The notes under the pieces were generated by a model. The model was given only the letters and a program-made list of their open reading frames with translations. It was not told where the DNA came from and ran no database searches. Positions 1 through 5,666 of a DNA stretch of 9,335 bases are shown here, piece by piece. Position numbers and translations under genes: made by a program. Source of the DNA: JAWUWD01 sp034112085 (lineage in GTDB: Bacteria > Bacteroidota > Bacteroidia > Cytophagales > Cyclobacteriaceae). The stretch is taken from positions 1-9,335 of the forward strand of contig JAWUWD010000147.1 of assembly GCA_034112085.1 (NCBI GenBank). The letters run 5' to 3'. Position 1 is the first letter of the stretch. Each line of letters starts with the position of its first letter.

Positions 1-272
1 AACTTGCTGTGTTGGATGAAACCGATTCAGGGCTTGATATTGATGCGCTAAAAGTAGTTGCTAATGGTGGGAATCAATTAAAAAGAAAAGACAACGCTTT
101 TGTAGTAATTACTCACTACCAGCGATTGCTCGATTACATTATCCCTGATTTTGTTCACGTACTATACAATGGGCAAATCGTTAAATCAGGGGACAAAAAA
201 TTAGCATTGCAGCTCGAAGAAAAAGGATATGACTGGATCAAAGAAGAAGTAGCCACATTAACAACATCTTAA
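1..272 (+). CDS. sufC: SufC, ATPase subunit of the SufBCD Fe-S scaffold (3' end only)
   Basis: Partial gene: the 5' part, with Walker A and the ABC signature, lies before the window. The visible C-terminal part of about 90 residues opens with the Walker B/D-loop stretch LAVLDETDSGLD, typical of SufC, followed by the H-switch histidine in VITHYQRLLDYI and the tail VKSGDKKLALQLEEKGYDWI, also characteristic of SufC. SufC is a cytosolic ABC-type ATPase that drives conformational change in the SufBCD complex during Fe-S cluster assembly. The first complete in-frame codon is at position 3; the GTG at 9 encodes an internal valine and is not a start. The gene ends in TAA and sufD begins 10 bases later, so the two are almost certainly co-transcribed, with sufB expected upstream. 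Identification is very secure; only the N-terminal part is unseen. Confidence 0.96.
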   Translation, partial: LAVLDETDSGLDIDALKVVANGGNQLKRKDNAFVVITHYQRLLDYIIPDFVHVLYNGQIVKSGDKKLALQLEEKGYDWIKEEVATLTTS

Positions 273-282
273 TAAGACAAGC

Positions 283-1650
283 ATGACAACTCCAAAGACA
301 CGAGATAAAAATGATAGCCGGGAAAAGTTTATTGAATTATTCCAACAGTATGAAAATACGCTAAACGGACAGAAAGATTACGCAGGGCATTTGATACAGA
401 AAACAGCGATTCAACGATTTAGCAACGATGTGAATTTTCCAACAAGAAGAAACGAGGATTGGAAATATACCAATGTTACCGAGTTACTTCAACCACAATA
501 CAAACAACCAAAACTTGTAGACATTGCGGCAGAAGATATACAGCCTTTTCTTTTTGAAGGGCTGGGTGCATACTTACTTGTTTTTGTGAATGGTCAATAC
601 AACAAAGTACTTTCCTCAAAGGATGAATTATCAAAAGAAATTATAGTACAAGATATTTCATCTGGATTGCAAGAAGATAGCCAGACAAAAGAAACAGCAT
701 CCAAATATTTATCGAAATGGTCTAGTGAAGCAATGAATTCCTTTATGGTATTAAATACCGCCTTCGCTCAAAATGGAATCTATATTTATGTACCTGATGA
801 TTTAGTGCTGGATCGTCCTGTTCATATACTAAATATAGCTCATACAGAAAAGGAGTCAACAGTGATTAGTCCGCAAAAAATAATAGTGGCCGGAGAAAAT
901 AGCAAATTAACAGTTATTGAAACATATCACCATCTCACTAACTCCCAACAAACCTATTTCACCAATACAGTTACACAGTTGGTTTTAAAAAGAAATGCGA
1001 TTGTTGATCACTATAGAATTCAAGATGAAGATAAGAATGCTTTTTTTATCAGCAATACTGAAATTGAGCAGCTGCGTGATAGTACCTACAGCTCTTATGT
1101 AGTTGATTTGGGTGGAAAATTAGTAAGGAATAACCTTAATTCCATTTTAAAAGACAGCGGAACAACCACCAATTTTTATGGTCTTAGTGTTGGTGTAAAT
1201 AAGCAGCATATAGATAACCAAACCTTTATAGATCATGCATATCCAAATTGCGACAGCAACGAATTGTATAAAGGAATCCTTATGGATAAAGCTAAAGGAG
1301 TATTTAATGGTAAAATAATGGTACGAAAGGATGCGCAAAAAACAAATGCCTTTCAGCAAAACCATAGCCTTGTATTATCAAAAACCGCCAAGATGAATAG
1401 CAAACCCCAGTTGGAAATTTATGCGGATGATGTGAAATGCAGTCATGGTGCAACCATTGGACAATTAAATAAAGAGGCATTGTACTATATGCGTTCCAGA
1501 GGTTTATCTGAAAACGAAGCTGTATCCATTTTAAAACAAGCTTTTTTAACAGAAATAACGGAGTTAATTAAAATTGACCCAATAAAGGAAAAAGTAGAAC
1601 AGATGCTTGTTGATAAGTTTAAGCAAATGCAGGAAACACCAGTGAATTGA
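283..1650 (+). CDS. sufD: SufD, scaffold subunit of the SufBCD Fe-S assembly complex
   Basis: A 455-residue protein, close to the usual SufD length. SufD pairs with SufB on the SufC ATPase dimer to make the scaffold on which Fe-S clusters are built. Family hallmarks are the N-terminal helical segment with RRNEDWKYTNV (about residues 55-65), a central beta-helix, and the C-terminal core with NAFQQNHSLVLS (about 355-366) and ADDVKCSHGATIGQL (381-395). Cys386 and His388 in the CSHGAT motif match the SufD Cys/His pair reported at the SufB-SufD interface, where the nascent cluster is thought to form. The ATG at 283 fits the family N terminus and lies 10 bases after sufC. Its stop codon lies immediately before the Mrp gene, so translation of the two is probably coupled. 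SufB is ruled out by length and by this C-terminal motif set. Confidence 0.96.
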   Translation: MTTPKTRDKNDSREKFIELFQQYENTLNGQKDYAGHLIQKTAIQRFSNDVNFPTRRNEDWKYTNVTELLQPQYKQPKLVDIAAEDIQPFLFEGLGAYLLVFVNGQYNKVLSSKDELSKEIIVQDISSGLQEDSQTKETASKYLSKWSSEAMNSFMVLNTAFAQNGIYIYVPDDLVLDRPVHILNIAHTEKESTVISPQKIIVAGENSKLTVIETYHHLTNSQQTYFTNTVTQLVLKRNAIVDHYRIQDEDKNAFFISNTEIEQLRDSTYSSYVVDLGGKLVRNNLNSILKDSGTTTNFYGLSVGVNKQHIDNQTFIDHAYPNCDSNELYKGILMDKAKGVFNGKIMVRKDAQKTNAFQQNHSLVLSKTAKMNSKPQLEIYADDVKCSHGATIGQLNKEALYYMRSRGLSENEAVSILKQAFLTEITELIKIDPIKEKVEQMLVDKFKQMQETPVN

Positions 1651-1658
1651 TAAATGAC

Positions 1659-2759
1659 ATGCCTGAAATAACTAAAGAAGAGATACTAAAAATACTTAAT
1701 AATGTTATTGAGCCTGATCTTAAAAGAAGCATTGTTGAGTTAGGATTAGTAAGTGATGTTCATGTTGAAGGGAGCTCAGTTAGCTTTATTGTTAAGATTA
1801 GCAGTCCTACTATGAATAGCAAAAAGATAGTAAAGGATGCCTGTATGAAGCTCCTTTTACAAGCACTAGGTTCAGATATTAAGGTGAAAATAGATATGCA
1901 AGCCCTACCTGGTTTTAAGGATAGAGCTCCGGAACATAGAACAATATTGCCTGGTGTTAAATATATTATTGCTATTGCCTCCGGAAAAGGTGGTGTAGGT
2001 AAATCTACTGTTTCCGCCAATCTTGCAGTGGCATTAAGCCAATTAGGAGCAAAAGTGGGCTTATTAGATGCTGATATTTATGGGCCATCAATGCCACTTA
2101 TGTTTGACTTAGTGAATAGAAAGCCTGTAGTTTCTAATGATTCTGGCCGAAATTTAATAGAACCAATTGTGTCTCATGGAGTGGGAATTTTATCTATTGG
2201 TTTTTTTACTGAAGCATCGCAAGCAGTTCCTTGGCGTGGACCTATGGTTTCCAAAGCGCTTACCCAATTATTTCAGGACGCAGATTGGGGCAGTTTAGAT
2301 TATCTGATCGTAGATCTTCCGCCAGGTACAGGCGATATTCACCTTACGCTGGTAGATAAAATTCCGCTTACCGGTGCTATTGTAGTCAGTACGCCACAAG
2401 AAGTAGCCCTTGCTGATGCCAGAAAAGGCATCGACATGTTCGGGATGCCTATGGTCAATGTCCCTGTCCTCGGTTTAATTGAAAATATGGCATTTTATAT
2501 ACCAGAAGATAATCCTGACAAAAAAGACTACATATTCGGAAAGGATGGCGCAAGAAAATTGGCGAAAGAAATGAACGTTCCTCTTTTGGGTCAAATCCCT
2601 TTAATAACAAGAATACGAGAAGGGGGTGATAATGGATCGCCCGCAGCATTAAATGAAGATACGATAGAAGGCAAAATATTTAGAGACTTAGCCAACAATG
2701 TAATTGAATGTGTAAAAAAAATAGGTGCTATCTCATTAAAAGAAAAAGTGGAAGCTTAA
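1659..2759 (+). CDS. mrp: Mrp/NBP35-family P-loop ATPase (ApbC-like Fe-S carrier) with N-terminal DUF59
   Basis: An Mrp/ApbC protein of 366 residues from the ATG at 1659. An upstream in-frame TTG at 1647, overlapping the sufD stop, would add four residues, but ATG gives the more typical N terminus. Residues about 3-80 form a DUF59 domain (EPDLKRSIVELGLV). The deviant Walker A of the Mrp/MinD class, SGKGGVGKST, is at 108-117, followed by DADIYGPSMP, VPWRGPMVSKAL and DLPPGTGDIHLT. Family members bind and transfer [4Fe-4S] clusters to apo-proteins. The C-terminal CxxC that ligates a bridging cluster in ApbC/Nbp35 is absent: ENMAFYIPEDNPDKKDYIFG occupies that place. The DUF59 cysteine motif is also lost (SSPTMNSK). 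Only Cys62 and Cys351 remain. The ATPase fold is certain; cluster carriage by this protein is an inference. Confidence 0.93.
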   Translation: MPEITKEEILKILNNVIEPDLKRSIVELGLVSDVHVEGSSVSFIVKISSPTMNSKKIVKDACMKLLLQALGSDIKVKIDMQALPGFKDRAPEHRTILPGVKYIIAIASGKGGVGKSTVSANLAVALSQLGAKVGLLDADIYGPSMPLMFDLVNRKPVVSNDSGRNLIEPIVSHGVGILSIGFFTEASQAVPWRGPMVSKALTQLFQDADWGSLDYLIVDLPPGTGDIHLTLVDKIPLTGAIVVSTPQEVALADARKGIDMFGMPMVNVPVLGLIENMAFYIPEDNPDKKDYIFGKDGARKLAKEMNVPLLGQIPLITRIREGGDNGSPAALNEDTIEGKIFRDLANNVIECVKKIGAISLKEKVEA

Positions 2760-2782
2760 GGTTCAAAGGAAGGTTCAAAGGA
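2759..2782. repeat. Perfect 12-bp tandem direct repeat after mrp
   Basis: AGGTTCAAAGGA occurs twice back to back (2759-2770 and 2771-2782), starting at the last base of the mrp stop codon, in the 60-base gap before the DUF59 gene. It looks like a slipped-strand duplication. Short intergenic TTCAAAG-type tandem repeats are, from general knowledge, common in Bacteroidota genomes. No function can be assigned. Confidence 0.8.
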
Positions 2783-2819
2783 TAATACCTAAAGCATTTA
2801 ACAAAAATAAAAATACAAT

Positions 2820-3140
2820 ATGGAAATAGTAGATAAAACAGCATTGGAAACAAAAGTCGTAGATGTTCTAAAAACCTGTTTCGACCCAGAAATACCTACC
2901 AATATTTATGATTTAGGATTGATATATGAGATCAATATTGATGATGACGCCAATGTGCATACCATAATGACACTAACCTCCCCTTCCTGCCCGGTTGCGG
3001 AAACACTTCCTCCAGAAGTAGAAGAGAAGATTAGGAATATTCCAGGACTGAGAAGCTCTAAGGTAGAGGTAACTTGGGATCCCACTTGGTCAAAAGATAT
3101 GATGAGTGAGACGGCTCAATTTGAACTTGGAATGATGTAA
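2820..3140 (+). CDS. Stand-alone DUF59/MIP18-family Fe-S assembly protein (SufT-like)
   Basis: A 106-residue protein made of one MIP18/DUF59 domain. It shows FDPEIPTNIYDLGLIYEI (21-38), the conserved cysteine motif LTSPSCP (52-58, Cys57), and the C-terminal VTWDPTWSKDMMSETA (84-99) usual in DUF59 proteins of SUF operons. Relatives include SufT in bacteria and CIA2/FAM96 in the eukaryotic cytosolic assembly pathway, which act late, in delivery of [4Fe-4S] clusters to client proteins. Unlike the DUF59 domain of the Mrp protein just upstream, this copy keeps its cysteine. The start ATG follows an A-rich leader with no clear Shine-Dalgarno. The related PaaD protein of phenylacetate degradation is less likely, because no paa genes are near. 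I leave the symbol blank because sufT naming varies between phyla. Confidence 0.92.
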   Translation: MEIVDKTALETKVVDVLKTCFDPEIPTNIYDLGLIYEINIDDDANVHTIMTLTSPSCPVAETLPPEVEEKIRNIPGLRSSKVEVTWDPTWSKDMMSETAQFELGMM

Positions 3141-3150
3141 ATCATATAAT

Positions 3151-3166
3151 CAATAACTCAATAACT
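3151..3166. repeat. Perfect 8-bp tandem direct repeat before the bacilliredoxin gene
   Basis: CAATAACT occurs twice in tandem (3151-3158 and 3159-3166) in the 32-base gap between the DUF59 stop and the bacilliredoxin ATG. Like the 12-bp repeat in the preceding gap, it is probably replication slippage. It sits in the leader of the bacilliredoxin gene, so copy number might alter spacing, but nothing shows this. Confidence 0.7.
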
Positions 3167-3172
3167 TAAAAA

Positions 3173-3724
3173 ATGGAACAATCTAATTTAATAAAAATAA
3201 CACAGCAAACCAGCTACGATTTTCGCACCGTTCAGCCCATGAGAGATGAACTAACATTCGTTGGTTGCAAAGAATTATTAACACCAGAAAATGTGGACAC
3301 TGTATTAGACCGGAATGATAACAAAACGATACTTGTTGTAATAAACTCGGTATGTGGTTGTTCAGCAGGTAGTGGACGACCAGGAGTAATGATGGCATTG
3401 CAAAATAGCATTATCCCTGATGAGCTTTACACACTATTTGGTGGAATGGAAAAAGATGCGATAGATCGGTATAGAAATAAATATCTTCCAAATCATCTAG
3501 CTTCCTCACCTCACATTGCCCTTTTTAGAAACAGGGAGCCAGTAGTAATTTTACAACGATCCGACATTGAAGGACATTCAGCAGAAAACATTACCCATGA
3601 ATTGGTAGCTATTTTTAATAAAGAGTGCAATAAAACTGGACCTTCCATTTCCCTGAAAGATTTTGAAAATGTTACTCAAGGTAAATACGGGTGCTACAGT
3701 GATCTTGTTAAGGATAAAGAATAA
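3173..3724 (+). CDS. BrxA/BrxB-family bacilliredoxin (CGC motif, DUF1094) with C-terminal extension
   Basis: A 183-residue thioredoxin-like protein. PMRDELTFVGCKELLTPENV (22-41) and INSVCGCSAGSGRPGV (57-72) are the signatures of the YphP/BrxA/BrxB family, with the active-site CGC at Cys61-Gly-Cys63. SSPHIALF (111-118) and DIEGHSAENI (131-140) are also conserved. In Firmicutes these proteins remove bacillithiol from S-bacillithiolated proteins; many Bacteroidota also make bacillithiol. Family members I know, such as B. subtilis YphP (about 144 residues), end near Cys152 here. This one runs on for about 31 residues (153-183) with an extra Cys174, so it is longer than usual. Its position after suf genes suggests protection or repair of thiols in Fe-S assembly proteins or their clients. 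The family call is secure; the substrate is unknown. Confidence 0.92.
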   Translation: MEQSNLIKITQQTSYDFRTVQPMRDELTFVGCKELLTPENVDTVLDRNDNKTILVVINSVCGCSAGSGRPGVMMALQNSIIPDELYTLFGGMEKDAIDRYRNKYLPNHLASSPHIALFRNREPVVILQRSDIEGHSAENITHELVAIFNKECNKTGPSISLKDFENVTQGKYGCYSDLVKDKE

Positions 3725-3728
3725 ATAG

Positions 3729-3748
3729 TTTTTTGGTTGAACAAAAAA
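3729..3748 (+). terminator. Weak A/T hairpin after the bacilliredoxin gene (possible terminator)
   Basis: TTTTTTG (3729-3735) and CAAAAAA (3742-3748) form a perfect 7-bp inverted repeat with a 6-base loop, starting 4 bases after the bacilliredoxin stop. It has a single G-C pair and no clean U-tract after it, so any termination would be weak. It overlaps the candidate upstream promoter element. Confidence 0.25.
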
Positions 3749-3769
3749 TGACATAATTAGCTACCTTTT
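3737..3769 (+). promoter_or_regulatory. Candidate Bacteroidota-type promoter for the Rrf2 gene
   Basis: TTG at 3737-3739 and TACCTTTT at 3762-3769, 22 bases apart, resemble the Bacteroidota primary-sigma elements TTTG (-33) and TAnnTTTG (-7); the -7 box matches at seven of eight positions. A second -7-like box, TACATTTT (3787-3794), lies inside the left arm of the palindrome but lacks a good -33 partner. Either would let a regulator at the palindrome affect transcription. AT-rich gaps often give such matches by chance. Confidence 0.3.
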
Positions 3770-3785
3770 TCTTTACGACCTTTGT

Positions 3786-3807
3786 CTACATTTTAAATTA
3801 AATGTAG
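3786..3807. promoter_or_regulatory. Palindrome, candidate Rrf2 operator
   Basis: CTACATTT (3786-3793) and AAATGTAG (3800-3807) are perfect 8-bp arms separated by 6 bases (TAAATT). The site lies 22 bases before the Rrf2 ATG at 3830. Rrf2 proteins are dimers that bind inverted repeats of roughly this size, often in their own promoters, so autoregulation is a reasonable inference. The sequence does not match the E. coli IscR type 1 or type 2 consensus as I know them. It is not followed by a U-tract, so a terminator is unlikely. Confidence 0.5.
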
Positions 3808-3829
3808 AAACAAATTGAAAAATATAATT

Positions 3830-4306
3830 ATGAAAATAACTTCTGAAGATGAATATGGACTAAGGATACTCCTTCGCATTGGTAAATGTCAGGACAAGTA
3901 TGGAATGAGCGTCCCTCAATTGAGTTTAGCGGAGGGGCTGTCCCATCCGTATGTGTCTAAAATTACCAGATCCTTACGTATATCAGGATTGATAACAAGT
4001 ACCAGAGGACATAAAGGAGGCTACCAGTTGAGCAAACCTGCCATAGAGATTACAGTGAACGATGCAATCAAAGCACTAGGAGGGCGGTTATACGATGACA
4101 ATTTCTGTGGCAATCACACAGGACAACTCCAATTATGTACTAGCTCGGTGGATTGCTCCATCCGTTCACTTTGGACAATGGTGCAGCAAACGATTGACGG
4201 ACTATTGGATAAAGTTACCCTACAGGAACTCATAGGTTCAGAAGAAAATACTGCCTTTATCCTTCAAAAAATCGTAGAAGAAAATGCGAAGGATTTCTTG
4301 AATTAA
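3830..4306 (+). CDS. Rrf2-family transcriptional regulator, probable Fe-S or redox sensor
   Basis: A 158-residue regulator from the ATG at 3830. A TTG at 3815 would add MKNII, but MKITSEDEYGLRILL is the usual Rrf2 N terminus. The winged helix-turn-helix is at about 27-70, with LSHPYVSKITRSLRISGLI and the wing RGHKGGYQL. Three cysteines, Cys93, Cys103 and Cys109 (C-x9-C-x5-C), sit where IscR and NsrR carry their cluster ligands. Glu8 aligns with Asp8 of Streptomyces NsrR and Glu8 of RsrR, both cluster ligands. The His three residues after the last Cys in IscR is absent here (Arg112). It therefore looks like an NsrR/RsrR-type sensor rather than a true IscR. It probably controls this cluster through the palindrome just upstream. 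The family is certain; the signal is inferred. Confidence 0.92.
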   Translation: MKITSEDEYGLRILLRIGKCQDKYGMSVPQLSLAEGLSHPYVSKITRSLRISGLITSTRGHKGGYQLSKPAIEITVNDAIKALGGRLYDDNFCGNHTGQLQLCTSSVDCSIRSLWTMVQQTIDGLLDKVTLQELIGSEENTAFILQKIVEENAKDFLN

Positions 4307-4329
4307 ATTGACACTAAAAAAACGATGTT

Positions 4330-4680
4330 GTGGCGATAATAATTACAGACGAGTGCATCAATTGCGGGGCATGTGAGCCTGAATGTCCTAATAATGCCAT
4401 ATATGAAGGTGGTGATGAATGGAGATATGCTGATGGAACATCCCTCACTGGGTCGGTCGAAGGAAAAAACAGTGGACTGGAAACGGATGCAAAAGAATCT
4501 CAGGAGCCCGTTTCTGATGAGTATTACTATATCGTAACCGACAAGTGTACAGAATGTGTGGGCTTCCATGATGAGCCACAGTGTGCTGCCGTATGTCCTG
4601 TTGACTGCTGTGTGGATGATTTGGATTATAGAGAAACAAAAGAAGAGTTAATAGCGAAAAAGGAACAAATGCACCTGTAA
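4330..4680 (+). CDS. 2[4Fe-4S] dicluster ferredoxin
   Basis: A 116-residue ferredoxin with a GTG start at 4330. It is the first possible start after an in-frame stop and gives the standard N terminus MAIIITDECINCGACEPECP. Cluster ligands are Cys9, Cys12, Cys15 and Cys19 (CxxCxxCxxxCP), and Cys73, Cys76, Cys85 and Cys89 (C-x2-C-x8-C-x3-CP), as in Alvin-type ferredoxins where each cluster takes one ligand from the other motif. Cys93 and Cys94 are extra. The acidic linker of about 50 residues between the motifs (WRYADGTSLTG) is longer than in short clostridial ferredoxins and is seen in Bacteroidota homologues. It is a cytosolic electron carrier; LipA, a radical-SAM enzyme two genes downstream, or the assembly machinery itself are candidate partners. 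The stop codon overlaps the start of the WD40 gene (TAATG). Confidence 0.94.
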   Translation: MAIIITDECINCGACEPECPNNAIYEGGDEWRYADGTSLTGSVEGKNSGLETDAKESQEPVSDEYYYIVTDKCTECVGFHDEPQCAAVCPVDCCVDDLDYRETKEELIAKKEQMHL

Positions 4681-5639
4681 TGACAGTGATAGCACAAGTA
4701 GAAGTAGAGAAATCAAAGCAATTCGAGGGACATAGCGGTGCCATCTATACACTTGAACCGGCAAATGAAAAGCACTTGTTCTTTTCCGGTAGCAGCGATA
4801 ACATGGTGGTAGAATGGAATATGAAAGATCAACGGCAAAACAGAGTTGTTGCTAAGTTACCTGCCAAAGCCATGGCATTAAAATATATTCCGGAGATAAA
4901 CGTATTACTTGTTGGTCAGTCATTAGGTGGCATCCATGTTATTGACCTAAGCAAAAATGAAGAAATAAAGCTATTACAGCTTCATCGGCAATCTATTTAT
5001 GATATTCAATATCTTCCGGAAAAAGAATGCTTTTGGGTAGCCGCTGGTGACGGGACACTTTCCGTTTGGTCAATAAACGATTTCTCATTGATTACCGCAT
5101 TACAACTTTGCGATAAAAAAATACGAAGTATCGCTTTCAATACTATTTTGAAAGAAGCTGCCATTGGATGTGGTGATGGATCTATTTGGGTTTATGACTT
5201 TGAAACCTACGAAGAAAAGAAAATTATTAAAGGGCACCTTGATGACTTTTCGGTAAATGCAGTATGCTACCATCCTAACGGAAAACACCTTTTATCTGGT
5301 TCGAGAGATGCCTATTTAAATGTATGGGATATTGAAAACGATTACGCTTTAATCCATCATATTCCTGCCCATAACTATGCTATTTACAGCATCGTTTTCA
5401 GTCCTGATAAAAAGTTTTTTGCGACCGGAAGCAGAGATAAAACGATTAAAATATGGGATGCCGAAAACTTTGAGTTGCTGTTACGTATCGATAAAACGCA
5501 ACATGAAGGACATAGCCATTCGGTAAATAAACTTTTATGGGGCGATTTTAATAATTATCTGGTTTCTACCGGTGATGATAAAGCTATAATGGCATGGAAA
5601 ATTATCAATTATAATAGTGCACCAAACGAGCAACGGTAA
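4680..5639 (+). CDS. Seven-bladed WD40 beta-propeller protein (CIAO1-like architecture)
   Basis: A 319-residue cytosolic protein with no signal peptide, made almost wholly of WD40 repeats. Seven blades can be read, at about 14-47, 53-90, 96-132, 137-173, 178-217, 223-260 and 267-309. The clearest are blades 5 and 6 (LLSGSRDAYLNVWDI and FATGSRDKTIKIWDAE). WD40 propellers are protein-binding platforms; no catalytic residues are expected. Size and blade number equal those of CIAO1/Cia1, the eukaryotic Fe-S targeting propeller, but many WD40 proteins share that architecture and orthology is not shown. The ATG overlaps the ferredoxin stop by one base, which implies coupled translation and perhaps a complex. 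Its place among Fe-S assembly genes suggests an adaptor role in cluster delivery. The fold is certain; the function is not known to me. Confidence 0.9.
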   Translation: MTVIAQVEVEKSKQFEGHSGAIYTLEPANEKHLFFSGSSDNMVVEWNMKDQRQNRVVAKLPAKAMALKYIPEINVLLVGQSLGGIHVIDLSKNEEIKLLQLHRQSIYDIQYLPEKECFWVAAGDGTLSVWSINDFSLITALQLCDKKIRSIAFNTILKEAAIGCGDGSIWVYDFETYEEKKIIKGHLDDFSVNAVCYHPNGKHLLSGSRDAYLNVWDIENDYALIHHIPAHNYAIYSIVFSPDKKFFATGSRDKTIKIWDAENFELLLRIDKTQHEGHSHSVNKLLWGDFNNYLVSTGDDKAIMAWKIINYNSAPNEQR

Positions 5640-5666
5640 TTACGAGAACAGGTTAAAATTAATAGT

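Noticed and set aside
1647..1658. TTG start for the Mrp protein overlapping the sufD stop
   Set aside because: Possible, but the ATG four codons later gives a typical Mrp N terminus; the difference is only four residues.
3815..3829. TTG start for the Rrf2 regulator
   Set aside because: Rrf2 proteins normally begin MKI/MRL directly before the first helix, matching the ATG at 3830.
4445..4744. 99-codon minus-strand open frame over the ferredoxin
   Set aside because: Overlaps the strongly supported ferredoxin and WD40 start; low-complexity translation with no family features.
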